In this document: piece by piece, positions 24,959-33,405 of the stretch | Layout of the letters: every line of letters starts with the position of its first letter | Numbering within the stretch: the first letter of the stretch is position 1 | NCBI RefSeq assembly: GCF_000297395.2 | Contig: NZ_HF570108.1 | Location: 1,210,276-1,274,275 of the forward strand | Source of the DNA: Micromonospora lupini str. Lupac 08 | GTDB lineage: Bacteria; Actinomycetota; Actinomycetes; Mycobacteriales; Micromonosporaceae | Direction of reading: 5' to 3' | DNA length: 64,000 bases | Translations under genes and position numbers: made by a program | The notes under the pieces: generated by a model | The model's input: only the letters and a program-made list of their open reading frames with translations | Told to the model about the DNA's origin: nothing | Databases searched by the model: none

Positions 24959-25747
24959 TCAGTCGTTACCGGCGCCGATGCCGCAGTCCGGCGCGGACCA
25001 GCTCGTCGTGTTCGAGCTGTTGTCGCTGTTGTTCTCGCGCCGAGAGTCGACGTGCACGTGGTCGTCGTGGTCGGGGTAGCCCGGCCCGTAGATGCCGCTG
25101 AAGCCGTTGTTGCGGGCTTTCTTGGCCACCGTGCACAGCGAGGACGTCCGCGAGGTGACGTCGGCGGCGTTGCCGTACAGGTGCTGGCTGTCCGACGCAC
25201 CGCCGACCTGGTTGTTGCAGGCGCGGCTGCGGAAGCCGCTCGACACGTTCAGCGGCTTGTCGCCGAGGCTCTTGCGCAGCGCCTCCAACTTCCACATGGT
25301 GCGCAGCGCGTTCTGCTTGGTCTGGCTCGCCGACACCGGGCCGCCGCTCCACCCGCTGCCGCCGCACCCGTTGTCCAACTCGTTGTAGGTGAAGTGCGCG
25401 GGCGTGCAGTCGTTGTCCTGGAGCTGGTACAGCTTGGCGTAGGTCTGCGGGCCCGCGACACCGTCGGCGCGCAGCCCGTACGCCTGCTGGAACCGCTTGA
25501 CCGCAGCGGCGGTCTTCGGTCCGTAGCGGCCGTCGTTCTCCACGATGTCCCGGTAGCCGGCCCAGCCGGCGACCCGGATCTGCAGCTGACGGACATCGTC
25601 GCCGGAGCGCCCCTGGTACAGGTTGCGGTTCCAGGTGTAGCAGCCGTCCGCGTACGCTGCCGGCGCGGCGACCACCGAGGCGATCGCTGCCCCGGGCAGT
25701 GCCAGGGCGAAAGCGACAGCAACTCGCTTCAAGGTGTTTACGCGCAC
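24959..25747 (-). CDS. Secreted peptidoglycan-binding M15-type D,D-peptidase
   Basis: 262 residues. A Sec signal (about 1-33, ending APAAYADG) is followed by a PG_binding_1 domain (about 45-110, GDDVRQLQIRVAG... DGRYGPKTAAAVKRFQ) and a Peptidase_M15_3 domain with SSGFRS, the zinc motif SQHLYGNAADV and HVHVD. The C-terminal tail is Asn/Ser-rich. It should cut D-Ala-containing cross-bridges in the cell wall. I chose GTG 25747 because GGGAGGA lies 6 nt upstream and the protein then begins directly with a signal peptide. Confidence 0.9.
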   Translation of the reverse strand: MRVNTLKRVAVAFALALPGAAIASVVAAPAAYADGCYTWNRNLYQGRSGDDVRQLQIRVAGWAGYRDIVENDGRYGPKTAAAVKRFQQAYGLRADGVAGPQTYAKLYQLQDNDCTPAHFTYNELDNGCGGSGWSGGPVSASQTKQNALRTMWKLEALRKSLGDKPLNVSSGFRSRACNNQVGGASDSQHLYGNAADVTSRTSSLCTVAKKARNNGFSGIYGPGYPDHDDHVHVDSRRENNSDNSSNTTSWSAPDCGIGAGND

Positions 25748-26052
25748 AGAAGTCCTCCCGATAGGAGAGCGAATGGGGTTGCTTCGGGACATCGACCGGG
25801 ACGTCCCGTGATTTCCACCCTCGCACCGATGAGTGCGCTAGGTGGCAATTAACGAGAATTGTCCTCACGATTCGTTGTTCCTGGGCATCGGCTGTGAATT
25901 GGACTGATTTGTGAAACAGCCATTTCCCCCCGATCGACTCGGTGGCGGGAAAACTGCACCGAACGTCGCAATCGGTCACACCCAGGGTGATGTTCCTCGT
26001 CCATCGGGGGCCGGTAACGTCAGCCCCGGGCGGCGGACTGGCGGAGGTGCAC
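25748..26052. other. Divergent intergenic region with hairpins
   Basis: 305 bp without a gene, with lower GC than its surroundings. On the minus-strand leader of the peptidase there are hairpins CGCAC/GTGCG (around 25831-25846) and CGGGAC/GTCCCG (around 25785-25808, containing the palindrome GGGACGTCCC). Peptidoglycan hydrolase genes of actinomycetes often carry c-di-AMP riboswitches, but I could not match the conserved motifs of that class here. A TAACGT box near 26012 could serve the plus-strand gene. Confidence 0.4.
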
Positions 26053-26691
26053 GTGGCACGCGGTGGCGTCTTCTGTGTCGAGGGTCAGTGGCACCGTGAC
26101 CTCAACGAACGCGGTTCCGTGCTGCCCACCCTCGAGCTGCTGGAGCGGCTGGGCAAGATCCGCTTCATCCACAAGGACGCGGCCACCCGCGACGAGCTGT
26201 TCTACTTCCTGGACCGCTGGCTGCTCAAGCAGTACGCCGACCACCGCGTCGGCTTCTTCGCCATGCACGGCGAGCCGAGCCGACTCTGCCTCACCGACTG
26301 GCAGTCCGTGGAGCTGAACGAGGTGGCCGAGCTGATGGCCGGCCGCTGCGAGGGACGCCGGCTCTATTTCGGCAGCTGTTCGGTCCTCCGCGCGTCGGAC
26401 GCGGTGCTGCGCGAGTTCCTGGAGGTCACCGGAGCCGCCCTGATCTGCGGTTTCACCCGCGACGTCGACTGGGTCGAATCGGCCGCCTTCGAAACCGTCC
26501 TGCTCGACGTGCTGGCGAACGGGCAGCGGCACAATGCCGCCGAACTGCGGATGGGCTCCGCGCACTGGGCGCCGCTGGCCTCGTACCTCGGCTTTCGGGT
26601 GATCTATGCCAACGGCCGGGCCTGGCGCCCGGCCGGCCGGCCCCGCGTGCCCACCCAGGCGGTGCACCGCGCCGCCGCCGACCCCCGCTGA
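26053..26691 (+). CDS. Conserved hypothetical protein
   Basis: 212 residues, apparently soluble. The N-terminus VARGGVFCVEGQWHRDLNER and the central motifs RFIHKDAATRDELFYFLD and VGFFAMHGEPSRLCLTDW look conserved and suggest an alpha/beta fold. LYFGSCSVLRASD may be an active-site-like Cys/Ser turn. I do not recognise a described function. The GTG at 26053 has GGAGG 6 nt upstream, preferred over an upstream ATG at 25942 with no ribosome site. It precedes the PPOX gene by 56 bp on the same strand. Confidence 0.75.
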   Translation: MARGGVFCVEGQWHRDLNERGSVLPTLELLERLGKIRFIHKDAATRDELFYFLDRWLLKQYADHRVGFFAMHGEPSRLCLTDWQSVELNEVAELMAGRCEGRRLYFGSCSVLRASDAVLREFLEVTGAALICGFTRDVDWVESAAFETVLLDVLANGQRHNAAELRMGSAHWAPLASYLGFRVIYANGRAWRPAGRPRVPTQAVHRAAADPR

Positions 26692-26747
26692 CCCGCCGCG
26701 GCCGACCTGCCGCCGTTGGTCGGTGGCCACCCTGGTAGGAACGAGTG

Positions 26748-27212
26748 ATGGCGCGCAGCATCGCGAAGAACACCCGGGTCGACCGGGACACCCTGCTCGA
26801 CTTCCTCCGGCCCCGGCACCGTGTCGTGCTGATGACCACCCGGGCCGACGGCCGCCCGCAGGCCTCCCCGGTCTCCGCCGGCATCGACGGTCAGGGCCGA
26901 CTCGTCGTGTCCACCTACCCCGAGCGGGCGAAGGTGACAAACATCCGTCGTGACCCCCGGGTCTCGGCCTGCGTGCTGTCCGACGACTGGAACGGCCCCT
27001 GGGTGCAGCTCGACGGCACGGCCGAGGTGCTGGACCTGCCCGAGGCGCTGGAGCCGTTGGTCGAATACTTCCGCAGCATCTCCGGCGAACACCCGGACTG
27101 GGACGACTACCGGGCGGCGATGGTGCGCCAGGGCAAGTCGCTGATCCGGGTCACCATCGACGCCTGGGGGCCCATCGCCACCGGTGGCTTCCCGGCCCGC
27201 CTCGCCGACTGA
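26748..27212 (+). CDS. PPOX-class F420-dependent flavin/deazaflavin enzyme
   Basis: 154 residues of the pyridoxamine 5'-phosphate oxidase-like split beta-barrel fold. Typical motifs are RVVLMTTRADGRPQASPV, LVVSTYPERAKVTNIRRDPR and WVQLDGTAEVLD. Actinobacterial members of this length usually use F420 rather than FMN; that is a family inference. Start ATG 26748 (GTG one codon earlier possible). Its stop is 10 bp before a 16-bp sequence that is repeated at the 3' end of the next, convergent gene. Confidence 0.88.
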   Translation: MARSIAKNTRVDRDTLLDFLRPRHRVVLMTTRADGRPQASPVSAGIDGQGRLVVSTYPERAKVTNIRRDPRVSACVLSDDWNGPWVQLDGTAEVLDLPEALEPLVEYFRSISGEHPDWDDYRAAMVRQGKSLIRVTIDAWGPIATGGFPARLAD

Positions 27213-27222
27213 CCGCCCCTTC

Positions 27223-27238
27223 TCAGTACGCGGCGGTG
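27223..27238. repeat. 16-bp direct repeat, copy 1
   Basis: Identical to 27508-27523. The second copy is the 3' end of the NmrA-like gene (encoding T-A-A-Y-stop on the minus strand). The two copies bracket the inverted-repeat element, as a target-site duplication or remnant of a duplicated gene end would. Confidence 0.7.
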
Positions 27239-27307
27239 GCCGCCACCCCAGGTCCGGCGCCGCTCGATCAACCGAACGCGCCCGCACCCACGGGGTGGGT
27301 TGGCGTG

Positions 27308-27456
27308 CTGTAGAGCTGCCCCAGATCTGGGGCGGACGACGAGGGCGGCGTGTCCGCCGCGTGCGGATGCCGTGCTGTGCTGTGCGGCTCGCCGCGCGTT
27401 GCTGTCCTCTGCGCGTTGCCGCCCGCGTCTGCCCCATCTCTGGGGCAGCTCTACAG
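27308..27456. repeat. MITE/REP-like element with 26-bp inverted ends
   Basis: The outer 26 bp (27308-27333) and the reverse complement of 27431-27456 agree at 24 of 26 positions. The outermost sequence is CTGTAGAGCTGCCCC and each end itself carries a CCCC-N6-GGGG mini-palindrome. The 97 bp between hold no convincing reading frame. The whole could fold into one long cruciform. It sits between convergent gene ends in a 295-bp gap. It may be a miniature transposable element or a bacterial interspersed repeat. Confidence 0.6.
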
Positions 27457-27507
27457 GGGGTAAGGGGAGGTCGGTCCGGCGGCCTCGACCGTCGGTTGCC
27501 GCGATGG

Positions 27508-28149
27508 TCAGTACGCGGCGGTGAAGCGCGCGTTGACGTACCGGGGCTGCTCGATCTCGTCGACGATCGCGACCGCCAGGTCCTCGTAGGTGAGCACCGA
27601 CCGGCCCTGGTCGTCGGTGACCGGCTCGTCGGTGCCGGTGCGGTAGTGCCCGGTGCGGTCGCCGGGGTGGAACTCCAACGGCGGCGGCGAGACGTAGGTC
27701 CAGCTCACCCCGTCGGCGGCGGTGCGGTAGTAGTCCAGGGCGTCGGCCTGGCCCAGCGCCGCGTCCCGGTACTGCTCCGGGAAGTCCGGCTCGTCCAGGA
27801 TGCGGGTGCCCCGCGGGGTGAGCAGGGTCGAGCCGCCGCCCAGGTGGATGATCCGCGGTGCGGCCGGCATCGACCGCAGGGTGGTGACCAGGTTCTCGGC
27901 GGCGTCGCGCCACAACCCACGCTCGCCGCCGCCGATCGCCACCACCAGCGCGTCCGCCTCCGGCGCCAACTCCCGGACGCTGCGCTCGCTTGTGGCGTCC
28001 CCGGTGATCGTCCGCACCCCCGCCGGCAGGTACGAGGTGGCCTCCGGGCGGCGGACCGCGGCGATCACCCGGTGCCCACGATCGACCGCCTCTGCGGTGA
28101 CCCGCGACCCGGCGGTGCCGCCCGCGCCAAACACGACGATGCTGCTCAC
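27508..28149 (-). CDS. NAD(P)-binding NmrA/SDR-like protein
   Basis: 213 residues of the NAD(P)H-binding atypical SDR group. The dinucleotide motif is VVFGAGGTAGSRV at residues 5-17, followed by VIAAVRRPE, a beta4 strand ALVVAIGGG, and SWTYVSPPPLEF; a C-terminal LTYEDLAVAIVDEIEQPRYVN is typical of YwnB/NmrA-like oxidoreductases. Start ATG at 28149. The last 15 coding bases plus stop belong to a direct repeat also found 285 bp away. It is 53 bp from the serine hydrolase gene upstream on the same strand. Confidence 0.9.
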   Translation of the reverse strand: MSSIVVFGAGGTAGSRVTAEAVDRGHRVIAAVRRPEATSYLPAGVRTITGDATSERSVRELAPEADALVVAIGGGERGLWRDAAENLVTTLRSMPAAPRIIHLGGGSTLLTPRGTRILDEPDFPEQYRDAALGQADALDYYRTAADGVSWTYVSPPPLEFHPGDRTGHYRTGTDEPVTDDQGRSVLTYEDLAVAIVDEIEQPRYVNARFTAAY

Positions 28150-28202
28150 CAGCTCAGGCTAGGGACCGGGCCGCCCGCCCGTCGCCGGAACGGCGATCCC
28201 GG

Positions 28203-29435
28203 TCACTCGACGAGGGCGGCGTAGACGAGCTGGCGCAGTTGGGAGCGCAGCGGGTACGTGCTCGACGGCATGAGCTGGGTGAACAGCAGCGCGGTGATCT
28301 CCTCCGCCGGGTCGACCCAGAACGCCGTGCTGGCGACCCCACCCCAGTAGTACTCGCCGACGCTGCTCGGCACCCGGCTCGGGATCGGATCCTCGACCAC
28401 CGCGAAGCCGAGACCGAAGCCGATCCCGTCGAGGGTGGTCTCGGCGAAGCCGCCGGTGGACAGCGTGCCCAGATCCTGCCCGCCGGGCAGGTGGTTGCGG
28501 GTCATGAAACGCACCGTGCGCGGCCCGAGCAGCCGTACGCCGTCCAGCTCGCCGCCGCGCAGCAGCATAGACGTGAACCGGTGGTAGTCGGCGGCGCTGG
28601 AGATCAGGCCACCGCCTCCGGAGAGCAGGCCGGGCTTGTGGTGCGCGAGCGCGCCGAGCCGGTCGTAGCGGACCGCCCGCCCGCTGCGCGGATCCGGCGC
28701 GTAGAGCGCGGCCAGCCGCTCGGTCTCGTCGCCCTCGACCCACCAGCGGGTGTCCGTCATGCCCAGCGGGCCGAAGATCTTCTCGGCGAAGAAGGCGTCC
28801 AGGCTCTGCCCGGAGACCACCTCGACCAGCCGGCCGAGCACGTCCGTGGCGACCGAGTAGCCCCAGGCCGTGCCGGGCTGGAAGAGCAGGGGCAGTTCGC
28901 CGAAGGCCGCGCAGGCGCCTGCCAGGTCGACGTCCGCAGGCGGGTACAGGTCGTAGCCGGCCGCCCGGTACAGCCCGTCGACCACCGAGGTCTGCATGAA
29001 GCCGTACGTCAGGCCGGCGGTGTGGGTGAGCAGGTGCCAGACCCGGATCGGCTCGGTCGCCGGCACGGTGTACGGCTTGAGAGCCGAGCCCTTCGAGTAG
29101 ACCCGCAGATCGGCGAACTCGGGCAGCCAGCGGCTGATCTCGTCGGTCAGCTCGAAGCGGCCCTCCTCCCACAGCAGCATGGCGGCGACCGAGGTGATCG
29201 GCTTGGTCATCGAGTAGATCCGCCAGAGCGTGTCGGCCTCGACCGGGGCGCCCGACTCGCGGTCGGCCAGGCCGTACGTCGAGGAGTGCGCCACGTCGCC
29301 GCCCCGGGTGACCACCACCTGCCAGCCGGCCAACCGGCCGTCGTCGACGTACCTGCCGAAGTGTTCGTCGATCCGCGCCAGCCGCGCCGGGTCGAAGCCG
29401 ATCTGATCGGGGTCCTTGCTCCGCGCCACACTCAC
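28203..29435 (-). CDS. Serine hydrolase, beta-lactamase class C/EstB type
   Basis: 410 residues with the PF00144 fold. SxxK is in IYSMTKPIT (near residue 76), the Tyr motif is WGYSVATDVLGRLVEVVSG, and the third motif region is YYWGGVASTAFWVDP, the W-G-G form of EstB-like esterases rather than KTG. No signal peptide, so a cytoplasmic esterase acting on small esters is likely. It starts with GTG (29435, or 29429) and has no strong ribosome site. Confidence 0.9.
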   Translation of the reverse strand: MSVARSKDPDQIGFDPARLARIDEHFGRYVDDGRLAGWQVVVTRGGDVAHSSTYGLADRESGAPVEADTLWRIYSMTKPITSVAAMLLWEEGRFELTDEISRWLPEFADLRVYSKGSALKPYTVPATEPIRVWHLLTHTAGLTYGFMQTSVVDGLYRAAGYDLYPPADVDLAGACAAFGELPLLFQPGTAWGYSVATDVLGRLVEVVSGQSLDAFFAEKIFGPLGMTDTRWWVEGDETERLAALYAPDPRSGRAVRYDRLGALAHHKPGLLSGGGGLISSAADYHRFTSMLLRGGELDGVRLLGPRTVRFMTRNHLPGGQDLGTLSTGGFAETTLDGIGFGLGFAVVEDPIPSRVPSSVGEYYWGGVASTAFWVDPAEEITALLFTQLMPSSTYPLRSQLRQLVYAALVE

Positions 29436-29517
29436 GTCGCCGAACCTACTCGCCGGTACGCCGCCATCGGAAGGGGCCGCCCGACCGGGCCGTCCCGGGG
29501 GCGTCGGGGGGCGGCAC

Positions 29518-29523
29518 TAGCCT
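29518..29523 (+). promoter_or_regulatory. -10 box for a leaderless transcript
   Basis: TAGCCT ends 6 nt before the ATG at 29530, with no ribosome site between. Confidence 0.5.
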
Positions 29524-29529
29524 GGCCGA

Positions 29530-30123
29530 ATGCCGGAGTTGACCGAGGACACGACGTTCCGCCACGAGGACTGGTACGCCGAGGAGCTGACCGACCGCCA
29601 GTTCGTGGCGTGCGAGTTCTTCGACGTGGACCTGACCGAGGCCGTCACCCGGGGCGCGGTCTTCACCGGCTGTACGTTCGGCAACGTGCAGTTCAACGCG
29701 TCCCGGCACCTCGACTCGGCGTTCACCCGCTGTGTCTTCCGGCGCTGCAACTTCTTCGAGGCCGAGTTCACTGGCTGCAAGCTGGTCGGGAGCACCTTCG
29801 TCCAGTGCGAGCTTCGTCCGCTGCGGGTCGACGGCGGCGACTGGTCGTTCGTCGCGCTGCCCGGCGCGGACCTGCGTGCCGTCCGGCTGAGCGACGTGCG
29901 GATGCGCGAGGCCGACCTGACCGGGGCCAACCTGACCGGCGCCACGGTGACCGGCGTGGACCTCTCCGGGGCACAGCTGCACAACTGCCGTCTCGGCGGG
30001 GCCGACCTGCGGCGTAGTGACCTCACCGCACTGGATCCGACGTCTGTCGAACGGGCCGGCGCGATCGTGGACGTGGAGCAGGCGCTCGTCATCGCGCAGG
30101 CGCTCGGCTTCCGGATCGGCTGA
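29530..30123 (+). CDS. Pentapeptide repeat protein
   Basis: 197 residues. From about residue 25 to 165 the sequence follows the pentapeptide A(D/N)LxX pattern, irregular at first (FVACEFFDVDL, FTGCTF) and regular later (ADLRAVRLSDVRMREADLTG, LTGATVTGVDLSGAQL). This predicts a right-handed quadrilateral beta-helix of four or five coils, as in the Qnr/McbG/MfpA group, which mimic DNA. Whether this one protects gyrase is unknown. Leaderless start after TAGCCT. Confidence 0.9.
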   Translation: MPELTEDTTFRHEDWYAEELTDRQFVACEFFDVDLTEAVTRGAVFTGCTFGNVQFNASRHLDSAFTRCVFRRCNFFEAEFTGCKLVGSTFVQCELRPLRVDGGDWSFVALPGADLRAVRLSDVRMREADLTGANLTGATVTGVDLSGAQLHNCRLGGADLRRSDLTALDPTSVERAGAIVDVEQALVIAQALGFRIG

Positions 30124-30312
30124 CGCGGGGTCGTTCCCGGTCGATCGATCGCGGGATCGCCGGCCGTCCCATACCGTCCCGATCCGGACTGGACACACCA
30201 GCCTGTCCCGATTTAGCGTGTCGACCACGCCTGTGCAAATCGTGAAGCGACCCACAGTGGACGGTCGATCCGTCGCGTGCGGTGGTGGCCGGGCGGCGGA
30301 CTGGAGGGGTCG

Positions 30313-31281
30313 GTGGCGGACGAGGACCGTACGCGCTCGGATGCGCGGGCCGAGGACGCGCCGACCGGCCGACCGGCGTCGCACCGGCCGCGGACCCTCG
30401 CCGCCGGACTGAACCACCGGACGCTGCGCCGGCTCGCCCGCACCCGGCAGCGGCGGCGGCGTTGGGCGTTGGAAGGGCTCGGCGCACTCGTCTGCCTGGT
30501 GGTGCTCGTCGCCTATGTCGGCACGCGGTCCGACCCGGAGTCGGGCGACGGCCCGGCCGGTGGCTCGGGTGGCGTGCCCGCCGGAGCCACCCGCCCGACG
30601 ACCCTTCCCGCCGCCGACGGGCACGCCACCGATGCCGGGCCGGCGCTGCCCGGTCTGCGCCCCCGGGAGCGGCCACCCTCGCCCGAGCCGTCTCCGTCGA
30701 CGAGCACGCCCGCCCCGCCGTCGAAGAAGCCGGGGGCGTCGCTGCTGTCGGTGAGCCGCGCCGAGGTGCCCGCCGAGGTCGACCTCACCGCCGTGGGCAC
30801 CCGCGACTGGATGCACTGGGGGCTGCGCGGCGGCAACTCGACAGTGCGTAAGCGCTCCGGCTCCGGCGAGATCGTCGACGGGGGTGGGAGGGGCACCCGG
30901 ATCGGCTGGGACGGCAACCAGGAGGTCATCCGCTGGTCCGACGGCGCACCCGAGCGGGCGGACCGGGGCAGCTCAAACGGCGTCTACACCTGTGGCGTGG
31001 GCAACGGGTTCATGCTCGCGGTCGCCGGCAGCGGGGCGCCGCGCACCGTCCAGCTCTACGCCGGGATCTGGATGGCACGGGGTCGGCTGGACGTGCGGCT
31101 GTCCACCGGCGGGCCGGTCAGCACCCTGCGCCTGGAGGATCCGTACACCAGCCAGAGCGCCCAGTTCACCATCCGGTTCGAGCTGCCGAAGGACGCCCGG
31201 CTGGTGCTGACCTGGACCGTCGAGAAGGTCTTCACCGAGCACTGCGGCAACGTCGGCCTCCAGGCCCTCGCGCTGCGCTGA
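30313..31281 (+). CDS. Membrane-anchored protein with extracellular beta-rich domain
   Basis: 322 residues. An 50-residue Arg-rich cytoplasmic N-terminus, one membrane span (about 57-75, LGALVCLVVLVAYVG), a Pro/Ser/Thr-rich linker (about 80-150) and a C-terminal extracellular domain (about 155-320) with motifs TRDWMHWGLRGG, IRWSDGAP and YAGIWMARGRLDVRL. The last domain is often found in surface or secreted proteins as a sandwich-like module, possibly binding glycans. GGAGGGG lies just before the GTG at 30313. It is followed 98 bp later by the CRND paralogue B. Confidence 0.8.
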   Translation: MADEDRTRSDARAEDAPTGRPASHRPRTLAAGLNHRTLRRLARTRQRRRRWALEGLGALVCLVVLVAYVGTRSDPESGDGPAGGSGGVPAGATRPTTLPAADGHATDAGPALPGLRPRERPPSPEPSPSTSTPAPPSKKPGASLLSVSRAEVPAEVDLTAVGTRDWMHWGLRGGNSTVRKRSGSGEIVDGGGRGTRIGWDGNQEVIRWSDGAPERADRGSSNGVYTCGVGNGFMLAVAGSGAPRTVQLYAGIWMARGRLDVRLSTGGPVSTLRLEDPYTSQSAQFTIRFELPKDARLVLTWTVEKVFTEHCGNVGLQALALR

Positions 31282-31379
31282 ACCGCCGAGTGGCGGGACA
31301 GTTTGTCCGTCGCTCTCGGTCGAGAACGACGTAACTTTCTGCTGTCCCCGTCCCACCTTCCATTGTGGAGGAAGCGCAG

Positions 31380-31709
31380 ATGAGCAGCAGTACCGCCCAC
31401 CGCGTCCGTCCCGCCGTCTCCTCCGGCCCCGACGAACTGCCCGGCGACGTGCTCCGCGACATTCCGCTGCCGCCGTACGTGACGGGCGAGGACGCCCAGT
31501 TCGCGGTGCGCGCGGTGGTGGTGCACGCGCCCCGGCGCTGGTCCGGCGGTGTCGTCTGCCGTAACGACGCCAGCCCGCACCCGTGCCGGCTGCACCGTTG
31601 GGGCACCCGCGTGCTGACGCTGCGCGGCCTGCGGGCCGCCGAGATCGCCGCGCTCATCGAGCGCGGCGACCCCACGGCGGTGCCCCCCACACCGGACCGC
31701 CCGGCCTGA
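31380..31709 (+). CDS. Small protein with CRND-PCRLHRWG motif (paralogue B)
   Basis: 109 residues, closely related to the gene at 24373. Shared residues include FAVRAVVVHAPRRW, Cys60, RND, Cys69, RLHRWG and the following helix GLRAAEIAALIERGDP. It lacks the long C-terminal tail of paralogue A and has a Ser/Thr-rich N-terminus instead. GGAGGAAG is well placed for the ATG at 31380; a GTG at 31365 would overlap that site. Function unknown; no membrane span. The pair suggests an actinomycete-specific family. Confidence 0.75.
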   Translation: MSSSTAHRVRPAVSSGPDELPGDVLRDIPLPPYVTGEDAQFAVRAVVVHAPRRWSGGVVCRNDASPHPCRLHRWGTRVLTLRGLRAAEIAALIERGDPTAVPPTPDRPA

Positions 31710-31745
31710 CCCCCAGGCCGGGGTACGCGTGCTCGCGGTCCCCGG

Positions 31746-33338
31746 TCAGCAGGTGATCGGCTTCACCCAGGAGCACTCCACGCCCTCCGGCGTACGCGGC
31801 GTCTCCGGCACTGCGGGCGGCGCGACCCGTGCGACACGTGCCGCGCTCGCCCCGTCGTCCCGATGGCCGGCCAGCGCCACGGCGATCTGGTCCTCAAGCG
31901 GCTTGACCGACGCCGTCAGGTAGTTGTTCAGCAGGATGGAGAACGCCAGCAGGTGGCCGTCCGCGCTGGTGACGTAGCCGGACAGCGCGGAGACCCCGGT
32001 GAGGCTGCCGGTCTTGGCGTGCACGTTGCCCGCCGCCGGGGTGCCGGCCATGCGGCTGCGCAGCGTGCCGCCGACGAACCGTTCCGGCTGCCCGGCGATG
32101 GGCAGCGCCGCGTACCAGGTGGGGAACCAGGGCTCGGCCCGCACGGCGGCCAGGAGGTCGACGAACTCCGTCGCGGGCACCAGGTTGCGGCGGGACAAGC
32201 CCGAGCCGTCGCGCTGGCGCAGGGTTCCGGTGTCCATCCCGGTGTCGGCGACGTACTCGCTGATCGCCGTGAGGCCCGCGGACCAGGTGCCCGCGCCGGA
32301 GAGCACCCGGCCGATCTCCTTGGTCAGGACCTCGGCGTGCCCGTTGTTGGAGAGCTTGAGAAACGGCGTCATCAGCTCGGCCAGGCTCATCGAGTCGTGT
32401 CGCGCGACCGGCTGGGCCGCCTCCGGGGTGGGCTCGCCGAGCACGGTCCGGCCGAGCACCCGTACGCCGTGCCGGCGCAGCGCCGCACGGAAGACCTCGG
32501 CCGCGTAGCCGGTGGGCTCCCAGACGGTCACCCAGTCGCTGGCCGGCGCGTCGCCGACGGCGATCTGGCCGGTCACCACGATCGTGTTGCCGCCGTGTTC
32601 GCGCTCGATGGAGATCGAGGTCTCGCCCTCGCTGACGGTCTCGGCGCGGTTGTCGATGCGGACGTAGCCGGTGGGCGGCGTGGTGCTGACCACCGGCCTG
32701 ACGCCGGCCCGGCTGCCCGGGGCGGCGTGCACGATCACTGTGCCCGCGTCGTAGTCGGTGTCCGGCGCGACAGTGAGCGCGGAGACCTGCGCGGCGTAGT
32801 AGTAGGGCTCGTCGTCCCAGGTCCAGTCGGGGCCCAGCCGGGTGCGGTCGTAGCGGGTGTCGTCGGCGACCAGGTTGCCGGTCACGACCCGGACGCCGTC
32901 GGCGGCGACCTGTGCCGCCAGGGCGTCGTAGTCGGCCGCGAGCATGGTCGGGTCACCGCCGCCGCGCAGGTACAGATTGCCGGAGAGCAGCCCGGCGCGG
33001 CGCTTGCCGGTGGTGTGGACGTCGGTGCTGAAGTGGTGCCCCGGGCCGAGCAGTTCCAGGGCTGCGGTCGAGGTCAGCAGCTTGGTGTTGGAGGCCGGGA
33101 CCAGCCGCCGGTCGCCGTTGCGGTCGTAGAGGGTCTGCCCGGTGCTGGTGTCGACGACGACCACCGACGTCTGCGCGTCGGCCAGTCGGCTGTCGGCGAG
33201 GATCGTGTCGATGGTGGCGCGCAGTCGGGTCGTCGCGGGGGTGGGCGACTCGGCGGTGGCGCCGGAGGCGCCGACGCTGGCCGCGGTGACGGCCAGCGCG
33301 AGCAGCGCGACAGCGCGCGGGAAGAGACGACGATGCAT
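31746..33338 (-). CDS. dacB: D-alanyl-D-alanine carboxypeptidase/endopeptidase (PBP4, S13)
   Basis: 530 residues. Signal peptide (1-29, ending ASGATAES), then the S13 penicillin-binding fold: SxxK in PASNTKLL, SxN in KLSNNGHAE, and KTG in HAKTGSLTG; the large S13 insertion lies between about 110 and 300. It trims D-Ala from peptidoglycan stem peptides outside the membrane. The C-terminus runs 35 residues past the fold and ends CSWVKPITC, so two cysteines may form a short disulfide loop. Start ATG at 33338. Confidence 0.92.
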   Translation of the reverse strand: MHRRLFPRAVALLALAVTAASVGASGATAESPTPATTRLRATIDTILADSRLADAQTSVVVVDTSTGQTLYDRNGDRRLVPASNTKLLTSTAALELLGPGHHFSTDVHTTGKRRAGLLSGNLYLRGGGDPTMLAADYDALAAQVAADGVRVVTGNLVADDTRYDRTRLGPDWTWDDEPYYYAAQVSALTVAPDTDYDAGTVIVHAAPGSRAGVRPVVSTTPPTGYVRIDNRAETVSEGETSISIEREHGGNTIVVTGQIAVGDAPASDWVTVWEPTGYAAEVFRAALRRHGVRVLGRTVLGEPTPEAAQPVARHDSMSLAELMTPFLKLSNNGHAEVLTKEIGRVLSGAGTWSAGLTAISEYVADTGMDTGTLRQRDGSGLSRRNLVPATEFVDLLAAVRAEPWFPTWYAALPIAGQPERFVGGTLRSRMAGTPAAGNVHAKTGSLTGVSALSGYVTSADGHLLAFSILLNNYLTASVKPLEDQIAVALAGHRDDGASAARVARVAPPAVPETPRTPEGVECSWVKPITC

Positions 33339-33405
33339 GCGCCGATGCTGTCACGAAGGTAATCGCCAGAGAAGAGCCTCGGTCGAAGGTTATTGCCGCG
33401 AGCGT

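Noticed and set aside
31282..31379. GGACA-GTT-TGTCC inverted repeat as an operator
   Set aside because: Arms are only 5 bp and no second copy or regulator was seen; too likely by chance.
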